A DNA stretch of 64,000 nt from Paralithodes platypus. Lineage: Eukaryota; Arthropoda; Malacostraca; Decapoda; Lithodidae. The stretch covers positions 20,927,276 to 20,991,275 of the forward strand of contig CM064517.1 in assembly GCA_032716605.1 (NCBI GenBank), in the 5' to 3' direction. Shown piece by piece: positions 21,301 to 30,741 of this stretch. Position numbers and translations under genes: made by a program. How positions within the stretch are numbered: the stretch's first letter is position 1; every line of letters begins with the position of its first letter. The notes beneath the pieces were generated by a model. That model was not told the DNA's origin and searched no databases. It saw only the letters and a program-made list of their open reading frames with translations.

Positions 21301-21475
21301 GGATACAGGAATAACTAGAGGCCACAGCTACAAAGTAAAAAGACCTACCTGCAAGAACGATATCAGGAAGTTTAGCTTCCCCTATAGATGTATTGACAAA
21401 TGGAATGGGCTGGAGGAGGAGGTGGTAGGGGCAAGGAACATCCATATTTTCAAGAAAAAATTGGATAAAAAGTAG
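18305..21475 (+). CDS. LINE1 ORF2: endonuclease-reverse transcriptase, uninterrupted
   Basis: This is a 1056-codon open frame with no stop or frameshift. Residues about 120-350 form an APE-type endonuclease: TNIDGINSKK, CLTETKLNQD (catalytic Glu), VAYMPPKTR, LILVGDFNC (catalytic Asp/Asn), KLDLIFTKD, GKSDHLLL (Ser-Asp-His). Residues about 570-850 form the RT: KAMGPDEVSAW, PIYKNGNPEDPLNYRPVSLTS, QFGFREGTSC, YLDLSKAFDKVPHKRLL, SGVPQGSVLAPLMF, MFADDVKIM. The C-terminal part has RPRLEYAAVVWSP and RRERGDMIMMYK. It acts by nicking the target and reverse transcribing its own RNA. The start overlaps ORF1 by 56 nt; the first residues before the EN are low-complexity and the true start could be later. 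The clade (CR1/L2-like) is inferred from domain order and tail. Confidence 0.9.
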   Translation: MKRMESCLKSKRRIFLENKGRASKEVVHQEPPRTESKRSDRERDRETSTKSKQGDGARDNAGSRGPEREPGCGGEGGTEGERGGRRIELVGEVELGQGRDGGGGGEPGRRQRGKRNKEVDSNILCYFTNIDGINSKKVELDNILRKDQPQIVCLTETKLNQDFDSNIVFSEGYNIWRNDRKGKRGGGVAVLVKNPMTAKHVELNNDKAEIMAIELHDIEGKKLDIAVAYMPPKTRAWRELEFEEMVEDMIQSLRRLLLRKNRLILVGDFNCSEVDWESGDAGPNQRSWGSRLVELVTENVLTQHVKENTRMRGNNEPSKLDLIFTKDPHEISDINYLCPVGKSDHLLLKWKLTSSNANRLDNSYINDRLNYSKADYVSLKRYLEGVDWDLILKERDVQGKYSRFLEIYRVGTNMFVPRYKTGNFTKQKDWFNLKCKRALGRRDAAWARLRRRNTESNRNKYKQERNRYVNIIRQVKMNYEKNIVNKCESDPRLFYKYINSKLKVKKQITKLRVDARTYENVSDMCEVMNNKLGSVFTREEGFDEPQAGVLESGLSKIEITRDELLSAMRGLEVRKAMGPDEVSAWVLKECAEQLVEPVRDIIQASLDKGQVPVEWKRANIIPIYKNGNPEDPLNYRPVSLTSIVCKICEKLIRKRWMKMLERKKIITPKQFGFREGTSCVTSLLCYYSRVIDVLQERGGWVDCVYLDLSKAFDKVPHKRLLSKLETLGCVRGSLLKWMESYLTDREMRTNIRGTYSSWRKVESGVPQGSVLAPLMFLMYVNDLPIGINSYMSMFADDVKIMRQITNKSSCEELQRDLDKIYEWSTKWKMKFNISKCHVLNMGRSVNRPNWEYRMGDNKISKAEKEKDLGLIIQDNLSPEKHINKLFSGMYAMAGNMKVALNYLDETMVAKIMKSMIRPRLEYAAVVWSPHLKKHIHKLERIQRAVTRLVPSLRELPYEGRLDKLNLPSLKERRERGDMIMMYKCTRGLERLDREDILIMDTGITRGHSYKVKRPTCKNDIRKFSFPYRCIDKWNGLEEEVVGARNIHIFKKKLDKK

Positions 21476-21518
21476 ACTGAGAGACGGGACAACACGAGCT
21501 TAGCTCAACTCCTGTAAA

Positions 21519-21550
21519 CTACAATTAGGTAAATACAATTAGGTAAATAC
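21519..21550 (+). repeat. LINE1 3' tandem tail
   Basis: Two units of ACAATTAGGTAAAT end the element, in place of poly(A). LINE3 has the variant ACAATTAGGTGAGT, and LINE2 has one clear unit on the minus strand near 39314-39330. Short tandem 3' tails are characteristic of CR1-group LINEs. Confidence 0.8.
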
Positions 21551-22967
21551 AGTGGACCTGGGAGCTTCCATGACAATTTCAAGTGTTCGGCCTCTGACTA
21601 CTTCCATTGCTTTAACTCAGATTCCGCACCCTCCTTCTGTATCACCTACTATGGTCACTAGGCCTGCTTCGGCGGCACTGACTACTTCTAGTGTAAGGGT
21701 AGTAGCGGATGTGAATCCTCCCCCTTTAGATAAAGCACCGTTAAGAAAGGTAGCTATGCCCCTTTTATACGGTCCAGATGATTCATGGGTACAAATGGTC
21801 CCAACTAAGCCAGAGGTAGCACAGCCCACTTTGTCAGGGGAGCTTCCAGTGCCACGAGAGTGGGTATTCCAAGGAAATAAATCTAGAAAGTTACGAGCTT
21901 TAGATATTGCGGGTAAGGTACTTGATGTTAATATTAAGGCCATTCCTAACTATTATCACCATGACTATTTTGTGTATACAGCTACACCTGCACTACCCCC
22001 TGCATCTGCTTCAAAACTGTTTTCTGACTGACCAAGCATGACGGTTTTAATGATATAAAAGCACTGTCAGCTCTTACTCCAGAATTAGATTTACAAACGG
22101 TCACAGACACAGCCGCTAATCCAGTGTTGAAGGTGGGGCAGTTGGGTCCAGGACCTTGGGTGGCATGGGAGGTAGAGGCTCAGAACTTTGCGACCACCTT
22201 CACCTCAAAATCTTCGCACCAAATTCCTCAGGACAGCCATTCTTGGTTCTCTCTGCCGGCGCAGTGCCATCTGCTTTGTTTGCATTTTTAGCTGCCCCCA
22301 AAATCAATCTATGCGAACTTAAAGATCCTTTCACTACACCTTCCCCAGCTCACCTAGACCGGGAGTTTAGGCTACGGGGGAAGGCGTATAGACTTTTTTC
22401 CCAATACATTGTTACGCACCAGGTGGCGAAGTCTATGCTAAGATCTACGGTACTCAGGCAATCGCGGACGCGGATGTCAGAAGATCAATTGAACTATCTC
22501 GACGATTACTCCTTCAAACTTCTATTCAGTCGTTGGGGGATATCCGTACAGCTTTGCTCGAGGCGGTGCGGGCGAGACAGGATCTTAGGATGTCCCTGGT
22601 GAGGAAACTTCCTGATAGAATTGCGAACCAGGTGGTCATGTCGCCGGTGCTAACTCTCTCTTTAATGTCCCCTGATGTGTGGAGAACTGTATTTAACATG
22701 GCTCAGGCCTTTAAGCACAGTCCCGCCCCTTCTAAGAAACCTGCTTTTAACTTTCCCAATCCCAAGCCAGTCACCAAAGCTCAGCCAGGTGGGTCAAAGC
22801 CCTTTCATCTACCTAAGTCCTCTTCCCCCCAAGGTCAGTACAGGTATAAACAAGGAAAGTTTGCAGGTCGTAAAGGACAAAAGTATAACAGACCGGGCCA
22901 GGGCCCGTCTTCTGCCAACGCCGGCCAGTCGGCTAAGCATACACCACCACCACAACCACCACCATAA
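21551..22967 (+). pseudogene. DIRS1 gag-like ORF1, C-terminal part
   Basis: The frame resumes after LINE1 (SVRPLTTSIALTQ, PREWVFQGNKSRKLRALDI, IPNYYHHDYFVYTATPALPP) and closes at 22031 with a stop. After a 1-nt shift it continues as HDGFNDIKALSALTPEL and, in two further frames, as SAGAVPSALFAFLAAPKIN, HLDREFRLRGKAYRLFSQY and MSPDVWRTVFNMAQAFKHSPAPS. It ends with a basic, Pro/Gln/Gly-rich tail (KGQKYNRPGQGPSS). DIRS2 has an in-frame TAG at the same place as the first break, so this boundary may be old. The product would be the DIRS capsid-like protein. Confidence 0.75.
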
Positions 22968-22979
22968 AAAAACTAAAGT

Positions 22980-24887
22980 CTCTCTCACTCCCAGGGCCGG
23001 TCTCACGGCGGGTGGATCAGAGGGTAGTACAGCCGGCGAACCCTTGTCTGCTAACTGGGTCGTTCCGGACGTGTCACCGCGCATGGCCATTAAATACTTG
23101 GGCGAGGATGGTGGCACGCAAAGGCATCACCTGGCAGTGGCTCCGGCGACCTCGTTTACGTCAGCCGACAAAGGCAAATTTAGTTTCATTAGAGGTGGAG
23201 TCACTAATCCGAGAAATGATCGCCAAGAATGTCATCATCCCGGTTCCTCAAAATTACCCAGTCTTTACATCCAAACTATTTCTAGTGCCCAAAAGGGACA
23301 GTGTTCAGATGAGACCAATCGTAGACCTGTCTTATCTGAACCTCCATATTCACAAGGTGTCATTCAGGATGCTGACAGTGAATCAAATCAGGCTAACACT
23401 TCCGCCGGGAGGATGGATGTGTTCTTTAGACCTCACAGACACGTATTGGCACGTCTCGTAAACAAAAGATTTCAACGGTTTCTGGCCTTACGAATAATGC
23501 ATCAGACTTATGTCTTTCAGAGGATGCCGTTTGGATTGAAGCTAGCGCCTAGCTTATTCACGAAATTAGTCCGGCAAGCGCTGATGCCCTTGTTAGAGCA
23601 AGGGATCAGGATTTTGTGGTATCTAGACGACTGGCTAGTGGTGGCAGAGACGGAACAATTATGCGTCAATCATGTCAACATAACATTAAATCATGTCAAA
23701 TCTCTAGGATTCAAGGTCAACCTAGTAAAGTCAAACCTTGTTCCCTCACGAGTAGTTCAGTGGATAGGGCTGGTTTGGGACACAGCTACTCTCACTCTGA
23801 GTCAGAGTGTGGACAATCGACACAGATTTCGCAGGAAATTGTTTCTGTTCCTTCACAGTCTGACTACGACACGGAGAATCTGGGAGTCTCTGGTCGGCTC
23901 TCTCAACTGGATTCAACTAACTGTAAAGTTGGGCCGGTTGAAAGTCAAACGTTTAATATTGGAAGGCAACAAATGTTTTCCACTATTGCCGGCGGAAAAA
24001 TTATGGCCCATCCCAAAATTAATCCACAACTTACTAGCGGTCTGGGCGAAGAGGGAAACGTTGCACTCAGTAATGTCATGGACCTCTCCTCCGCCGACGG
24101 TATGGGTAGACACGGATGCATCAGGAACGATAGGTTGGGGCTTTCAGTCAAACCAAGGGCACCAGGGTCAAGGGCTTTGGTCCCATTTAGAAATCTCCCA
24201 CATCAATGTCAAAGAATTACTAGTCCCCTTATATTTCCTTCAGGCTCACGGCTCTACTTTACGGGGCAAGTCGGTGGCATTCAGAATGGACAATCTGAAT
24301 GCGGTTCACTGTATTCAGAAACAAGGTCTCGGAGGTTGCTAAACGTGTCAGAAAAGATTTTTATTCTAGCCAACAGGCTGGACATTCATCTTCACGCTTC
24401 TTATCTCCCAGGCGTAGCAAACGTCTGGGCAGACGCTCTGTCTCGGAGACAGAGCACAACAGTAGAATGGGCGCTCAAGCAAACCATTTTCGACCAAATG
24501 ATTGCGGAGCCTTACCATCCACAAGTGGATTTGTTTGCATCAGAGGAGACTCACAAACTCCCACTGTACCTCACCCGCCGGACGATAACGCCGGCGGGCG
24601 GGCCAGACGCAATGGTGACAGACTGGAACAGGTGGAGTTCCATTTATCTGTTTCCGCCGCCAGACGCTTCTCTAATGTGCCACGTAGTAAGAAAACTACA
24701 AGATTATCGGGGCGTAGTCTCTCTAATCGCGCCCCTGTGGCCGGCGCAGTTGTGGTACCAGCAATTGAAAACGTGGTGCCCGCACCCGGCGTCACTCCCG
24801 GTCGGGTTTTTCCACTTAGACACGATTGGCAACCTAGAGATCTCGCTGACTTTTGCATTATGGACATTCAGGAGGCCAAGTGGCTAG
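22980..24887 (+). pseudogene. DIRS1 reverse transcriptase-RNase H-methyltransferase-like polyprotein, two frameshifts
   Basis: RT blocks run in order: SKLFLVPKRDSVQMRPIVDL, MCSLDLTDTYWHV (first Asp), RMPFGLKLAPSLFTK, ILWYLDDWLVV (YLDD, catalytic Asp pair). RNase H follows: VWVDTDASGTIGWG, NVKELLVPLYF, RMDNLNAVHC and NVWADALSRR (D, E, D, D). The last part, VDLFASEETHKLPLYL and YLFPPPDASLM, matches the region assigned to a Dam-like methyltransferase in DIRS elements. Compared with DIRS2 there is a 1-nt loss near 23455 (WHV/VNKRF) and a 10-nt deletion near 24325. Initiation is unclear; it probably lies near 23012. Confidence 0.85.
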
Positions 24888-25007
24888 TACCATATGGTAG
24901 AGACGTGACCAATAAATTCATGAATCAATATACCCAGTCTACAAAGCGACAGTATCAATCGCATTGGCAAGGACGAAAGAAGACGAAAAGAAGTTTTTCT
25001 GGAGAGT

Positions 25008-28000
25008 GTGGGAGGGAAAACTCAAGAAATGGTATATAAAGCGAAGGGACGAAGTAGGGAGGGAAGGGGAGATGGTGCGAGTGACGGGGGAGAAGGCAGA
25101 GAGAGAAACAGTCCAAGTGGAGGCAGAGGGAGGGGAGGTGGAAACGGAGCGAGAAACAGTCCAGGTGGAGACAAGAGGAGAGGAGACAAGCTAGGAAATA
25201 AATTGGGAGGGGTACGTACAAAAAAGAAAGGAACGGGCAGGGACGAGAAAAATAGGGAAAATACTGGAAATGCTAAGTTCATGTATACAAATATTGATGG
25301 GTTAATTTCCAAAAAGATTGAGTTTGACGAATATGTAAAGAGAGAGAGGCCCGGGGTAGTATGTTTGACTGAAACTAAGCTTAACCAGGAGGTAGACACG
25401 AATATAATTAGTTGTGCAGGATACAGTACATGGAGAAGAGACAGGTTAGGAAAGCTAGGAGGAGGAGTGTTGATCATGGTAGATAATAAAATTACTGCTA
25501 AAGAATTAAAACTTGGTGATAGCATTGCTGAAGTGGTAGCAGTTGAAATTGAGGATAATGATAGGTCAAAATTGGACATTGTATCAATGTATTTACCTCA
25601 CTAAATCTTGGAGCAACGATGAATATAATGAATTAATTTTGGAAACCTTGCGTATGTTAGAAATTATTTGTAAAAGGAAAAATAGGCTTATTCTTGCAGG
25701 GGACTTTAATTGCGGGGAGGTGGATTGGGAATGTTTGGATGCGGGTTCAAATGAAAATACTTGGGGTAGCAAATTTCTTGAACTAACAATGGGGTATCTA
25801 TTAACACAACACGTTACGGAAAATACAAGATTTAGAGGAGGTGATGAACCATCAAGACTTGACTTATTATTCACCAAAGACCCCCAAGAAATAAAGAACC
25901 TAACATATTTGAGTCCCATGGGAAAAAGCGATCATGCTGCGATTGAATTTGAATTGACAGTGGAATTTCTGGAAGGCAGAGAGGAGGAACATAGGGAATA
26001 TAGACTAAATTATAGTAAGGCGGATTATGAATCATTACGAGGATACTTTGCAAATATAGATTGGTCATTTATTGAGCAAGAACAGAATATTCAGGTAAAA
26101 TACACCATGTTACTAGACATTTACAGGGAGGGGGTAGATAAATATGTACCAACATTTAAGGATAGAAAGCTGGCTAAGGAGAAAGAGTGGTTTAACATGC
26201 GATGTCACATTGCCCAGAACAAAAAGGACTCTGCATGGAATAAAGTGAGAAGGAGACACACTGAGGAAAAATGGGATGAGTATAAGAATGCTAGAAACAA
26301 CTATGTCAAGACTATAAGAGAGGAGAAAAAGAACTTTGAAAAAGATATAGTAAACAAATGTAATAAAGAACCCAAACTGTTATATAGTTATATCAACGGT
26401 AAAACTAAAATAAAGGACAAAATAACAAAGCTTAGGGTAGAGGGTCAATTATATGAAGACACAGTGGGTATGTGTGAAATTATGAATGATACATTAACAT
26501 CCGTGTTTGTGGAAGAGGATGACTATGTAGAACCTGTGGTGGAATTGAATGAGATACAGGGACTAGAGTCGATAGAAGTCAACAAGGATGAACTAAAATC
26601 ATTGTTGGAAGAATTGGACGTGAGAAAATCTATGGGCCCAGATAACATTGCTGGATGGGTATTAAGAGAATGTTCTGAACAACTAGTGAGACCTATTTTT
26701 AATATTGTTCAATACTTATTAAACAAGGGGGAACTTCCCTTAGAATGGAAACAAGCAAATATAACTCCAATATATAAAAGTGGAAATAAAGAAGACCCGC
26801 TAAATTATCGACCGGTATCCTTAACCTATCAAGTGCGCATGGGGGTAATTGGAAACGTCCCCCTGTGCGGACGTATTTGAGGTGTTTCCGTCACTAAAAT
26901 ATTCATTGTACCATTAATAGCATTAATACTTATCCATATGCGCCTATTATGGGTTGATTATAAAGGTATTAACCTGAAACAACAATAAAACGAGTGAAAA
27001 CAGCGTTTGGATGGTCAAAATCGGAGATATAGCCCGCGAGTTGTATAATGTATGGGTGAGGCAAGCTGCTTTCCCGCCAATTTCCCCCAAGGCCACTGAG
27101 ACACAGTCGATCGATACTCTCTCTCTCTCTCTTGCACTCGCTTGCCATCAGTGATGACAACACCCTGCTTGCAACTCGCTAATGTTAGCACGAAAATATA
27201 CCTCAGAATAAGGGAATAACAGGGAAAATAGGTGATAACTGAAGGAGAGGAGGAAAGTGGGGAAGGAGGGGAGGTAGAGGACTGAGATTTTGCATGGCCC
27301 AGGGGCCAAAAAAAAATAAAAAAATAAAAAAATAAAAATAAACAAAATATTTTTTTTCGATGTCAAAAGTTGATTTTTTTTTTCACTCACTCTTAAGAGT
27401 CTCCCAGCAGTCCGCCAGGGGAACTCTTAAGAGTCTCCCAGCAGTTCCCGGGTTAACGAGTGTTATATGCAAGCTTTGTGAAAAGATTATTAGAAAAAGA
27501 TGGGTGGGTATGTTGGAGGAGAGGGAAATAATTTCAAGCAAGCAGTTCGGGTTCAGAAAAGGTCATTCGTGTACCACAAATTTGTTGAGTTACTATGATA
27601 GGGTAATTGACATTGTACAAGGGAGGGAGGGGTGGGTAGATTGTATCTACTTAGATTTCAAGAAGGCATTTGAGAAGGTGCCTCATAAGAGATTGTTGTG
27701 GAAGCTCAGGACTGTGGGGCGGGTTGAGGGAGTATTATTAAAGTGGATGGAAAACTATTTAATTGGGAGGGAAATGCGAACAGTAATAAAAGGAAAGTTC
27801 TCCTCGTGGAAAAGGGTAAAAAGCGGAGTGCCTCAAGGATCGGTGTTGGCCCCAATCATGTTTTAGGTTTTCATCAACGACCTTCAAATGGGAATAGGCT
27901 CATATATATCTATGTTTGCTGATGATGCAAAATTAATGAAGCATATTACAAGTAGGAGTAGTTGTGAAGAATTACAGAGAGATCTAGATAAGTTATATGA

Positions 28001-28733
28001 GTGGAGTCAAACTTGGAAAATGGAATTCAACACGAGTAAGTGTCAGGTTCTTGAGATGGGAAAAAGTAAATATAGACCTTCTTGGGGATATAAAATAGGA
28101 GATGAAATAATTAGTAAAGCTGTGAAAGCAAAAGACCTAGGGGTAGTTGTGGCAGACAGCTTGTCACCTGAACAGCATATAAATAAAATAACTGGTGAAA
28201 CCTATGCAGTGTTGACTAACATGAGAATAGCTCTGAATTATTTAGATGAAGAGATGTTAGCAAAAATAATAGGGACAATAATACGACCAAGACTGGAGTA
28301 TGCAGCAGTGGTGTGGTCTCCACACCTTATAAAACATAATAAAAAACTGGAAAGAGTTCAGAGAGTTGCCACTAAGATGATAGCTAGCCTTAGAGACCTA
28401 CCTTATGAGGAGAGATTGGAGAGGCTAAAGCTGCCAACGCTGAGGGAGAGGAGAGAGAGAGGTGACATGATCATGATGTTTAAGTGTGTGAAAGGTTTTG
28501 AGAAGATCGACAAGGGAGATTTTGTGGTCAGGGACGAGGGAAGAACCAGGGGTCATGATTGTAAGTTGAGGAAAGTTATATGTAAGTCTGATGTAAGAAA
28601 GTTCAGCTTCCCGTATAGAAGCATTGAGTGTTGGAATAAGTTGGATGGGGAGGTGGTGGGAGCAAGAAATATCCAAACTTTTAAAGCAAAATTGGATAAA
28701 TGTAGAGAGAGAGACAGGACAACACGAGCTTAG
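25008..28733 (+). pseudogene. LINE3 endonuclease-reverse transcriptase, broken
   Basis: The endonuclease has TNIDGLISKK, CLTETKLNQEVD, LILAGDFNC and GKSDHAAIE; a frameshift near 25600 separates its halves. The RT carries KSMGPDNIAGW and PIYKSGNKEDPLNYRPVSLT, then the MITE, then SVICKLCEKIIRK, QFGFRKGHSC, YLDFKKAFEKVPHK and SGVPQGSVLAPIMF. A TAG after PIMF at about 27863 precedes MFADDAKLM. The catalytic first-Asp block reads LDFKKAFEKV, with Glu where LINE1 has Asp after the Phe. Other homologous residues are kept. Confidence 0.85.
26825..27452. mobile_element. TTAA-flanked MITE family 2, copy in LINE3 (628 bp)
   Basis: TTAA at 26821-26824 and 27453-27456 lies within the codons for RPVSLT/SVICK. 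Removing the element and one TTAA restores the RT frame exactly. The ends are weakly inverted (CCTATCAAGTGCGC on the left; CCCGGGAACTGCTGG as complement of the right). The interior shares CCATCCAAACGCTGT and CAATTATCACCTATT-type blocks (in reverse orientation) with the elements at 47798-48390 and 53169-53757. No transposase. Confidence 0.82.
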
Positions 28734-29643
28734 GCTCAAATCCTGTATACTACAATTAGGTGAGTACAATTAGGTGAGTACTTCTTGGATTCTTAGAACA
28801 GAACAAACTGTGCCCTCGGTGGCTTTGGTTTTTAATTATTTAAATTATCTGTTCGAGCAGAAACGTTTATCTGTAGTAATGTTAAAAAATCACTTAACAG
28901 CGATTAGGATGCCATTTTTGGACCTTACCGGTCTCACCATACCAGTCGCGGAGGAAACAGGTTTTATGAGGGCATGATTTAAACTCCGCCCACCTCCCCG
29001 TCAGCTCATGCCTACCTGGTCTCTGGACAAAGCATTGTCGTTACTTCATTCCCGTCTGTACCAAAATACTGCAGATTTTACATTACTTTTAAAGAGGGCA
29101 GTATTCCTTATGGCTTTGGCTACCGGGAACAGAGTATCTGAGCTGGCGGCGATGAGCAACACACCTAATTGCCTCAGGTTTGGTAGACTTAATGAGTGTA
29201 TTCACATTGCACCTTCCCCAGGGTTCATAGCCAAGAATGAGCACAGTGAACATGTGTTTTCAGAGTTCACGGTGCCGGCGTTGAAAAGGGGAAAGGTGTA
29301 CCATAATTTATGTCCAGTGCAAGCTCTAACCAAATATTTGAGAGTGGCACCTCTAAATCACCAGGGTGCTTTATGCGTAGCAAGTACGGGTAAACGCTTG
29401 ATGAAACGTAAACTGGCTTCTCTCTTGGTCGAGGTCATTAAAGAGAGTAATCCCGGCATTGTGGGTAGGGCCCATGATTTACGCAAGTGGGCAGCCTCTT
29501 TACGTTTCCTTAAAAAAAATTATGTTGAAGATATTACGTCCACACAGTTGTGGGCCTCTAATCATACATTTTTGACTCGATACCTTTCAGTAGCTCTAGA
29601 CAAACCTTCCTTGCCATGTATAGTTTTAAGGCAGAGGGTCTAG

Positions 29644-30212
29644 GTGGCCCCTAAGTCCCTTATTGTTTATTTCAAGAAAAGGGGGGGTGCAGGGGTGCAG
29701 TCAATGTAACATAGGACACCCTAGACCCCGCCGGAGTATGTGAGCTGTGATACTGTTTATGGGTGTTGTGATATGAAAATTTCTCTGTACTATTCATTAC
29801 AGGAAATTGCGCTAGTACAATGGTAGTACAAACAACAGTGTTGTTGTAAGTAGTTTTTGGCTGTGAAGCAATCTAATTTTAAGCATGGGATATATTTTGC
29901 AAGATATATCCACTAGTTTTATGGGGTTTATATGTGCACATGTAAACTTATAAACAATTTTTTTTTTTCACCACTTAATTTAAGTGGGGTGCCTTTTTAA
30001 CTGGCGGATCTGTTCTCAGAATCTCAGAGTTAACCCTTTTTTATCAAGCAGGCTTCTTTGAAGCACGCTCCTGCTTGTACCCCTTTTTGTATATATGTGC
30101 TGCGCCAAAATATATATCTTTTCGAAGTAAGAATACTATGTGGTTGTTTGATTATCTGCTTTTGCTAGAGTTATGATATGATTACGAATGTCCCCCTCCA
30201 GTCTTAGATATC
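29644..30212 (+). other. DIRS1 3' untranslated region
   Basis: This non-coding stretch after the recombinase gene includes a G7 run, a TTTTTTTTT run near 29955 and GAAGCACGCTCCTGCTTG. The last is also present in DIRS2 on the minus strand near 33903-33935. No gene. Confidence 0.6.
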
Positions 30213-30321
30213 AGGCATAATCGTCAATGATGGAGGGGCCACTAATAAATTATAGGTTTGACTCCTGTAAGGAGATAAAGAAAACCTAATATTTAGTAGT
30301 GGCCCCGTAATCATTGACGAC
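30213..30321 (+). repeat. DIRS1 internal complementary region (ICR)
   Basis: 30213-30248 is complementary to the left terminus (13940-13975), then AT (30249-30250), then 30251-30321 is complementary to the right terminus (30671-30741). An internal segment joining complements of both ends is diagnostic of DIRS elements. It is thought to template completion of the ends in a circular replication intermediate. The AT at the joint equals the dinucleotide flanking both integrated copies. Confidence 0.9.
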
Positions 30322-30395
30322 TGGTGCCCTCCCGACCATCCCCTTCCCATTCGTTGATGTATTAAGGATTTTGGTTTACTTGATATGTCAGTGAA

Positions 30396-30741
30396 GGAAG
30401 AATGACGCCTGAGTCTGCGTCTGGTCAAAGATCCACACAAGTACATCCACGATTATATGGAAAGCTTATGAATAGTTATTTTTATTTTATTTTTATTTTT
30501 TATTTGTTACGAAGTTTTTTCGTAGTGAGAACCCAATTTCACAATGACTGAACCATGAGTGAGGTTGCGTGCGCTCATGATGAAGGCTCCTCAATTTTTT
30601 ATGCTCTGCGCGGTAGATTCAAACTACGGCGGATGAGTGTTTGAAGAGGGTGCCTTATGTAATAGGCATAATCGTCAATGATTACGGGGCCACTACTAAA
30701 TATTAGGTTTTCTTTATCTCCTTACAGGAGTCAAACCTATA
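30396..30741 (+). repeat. DIRS1 right inverted terminal repeat
   Basis: Inverse of 13940-14235 with an outer extension ending GGAGTCAAACCTATA. The extension contains a CTCCT-TAC-AGGAG hairpin. It overlaps the complement used by the ICR. Confidence 0.88.

Larger units (their letters stand above)
17194..21550 (+). mobile_element. LINE1: CR1/L2-like non-LTR retrotransposon, apparently full length
   Basis: The element has a GC-rich 5' UTR (17194-17453), ORF1, an overlapping ORF2 with endonuclease and RT, and a 3' end made of ACAATTAGGTAAAT units instead of poly(A). DIRS2 lacks it at the homologous point of gag, giving exact borders: DIRS sequence GAGACTCCT, then the LINE, then CAGTGGACCTGGGAG. 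I see no target-site duplication, which is common in CR1-group elements. ORF2 is uninterrupted, so this is the youngest-looking LINE in the window. ORF1 has one frameshift. Confidence 0.9.
24970..28779 (+). mobile_element. LINE3: CR1/L2-like LINE, 5'-truncated and decayed
   Basis: This relative of LINE1 (same domain order, clearly diverged) starts near the ORF1/ORF2 junction and ends in two ACAATTAGGTGAGT units. Comparison with DIRS2 shows that the DIRS1 target lost about 7 bp (GTCTTTT) instead of gaining a duplication. A 628-bp TTAA MITE lies inside the RT. Confidence 0.87.
24860..29643 (+). pseudogene. DIRS1 tyrosine recombinase, split by LINE3
   Basis: The ATG at 24860 (MDIQEAKW) overlaps the preceding frame by 28 nt. 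The N-terminal SAM-like part (NQYTQSTKRQYQSHW) is cut at 24969 by LINE3 and resumes at 28780 (SWILRTEQ, LSVVMLKNHLTAIRMPF). The catalytic part shows the tyrosine-recombinase set: LATGNRVSELAAM (Arg), GRAHDLRKWAASL (His-x-x-Arg), WASNHTFLTRYL (His and Tyr). A TGA follows FMRA at about 28976, where DIRS2 has Cys. The enzyme would integrate a circular copy. This gene is dead because of the LINE and the stop. Confidence 0.87.
13940..30741 (+). mobile_element. DIRS1: DIRS-type tyrosine-recombinase retrotransposon, with LINE1 and LINE3 nested
   Basis: DIRS elements replicate through RT but integrate with a tyrosine recombinase, probably from a circular intermediate. This copy has an inverted terminal repeat at each end, gag, an RT/RNase H/methyltransferase-like frame, an overlapping tyrosine recombinase and an internal complementary region. 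It sits at an AT dinucleotide present at both edges (13938-13939, 30742-30743), as does DIRS2. Without LINE1 and LINE3 it is about 8.6 kb. It is inactivated by frameshifts, a premature stop and the two LINE insertions. Confidence 0.92.
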
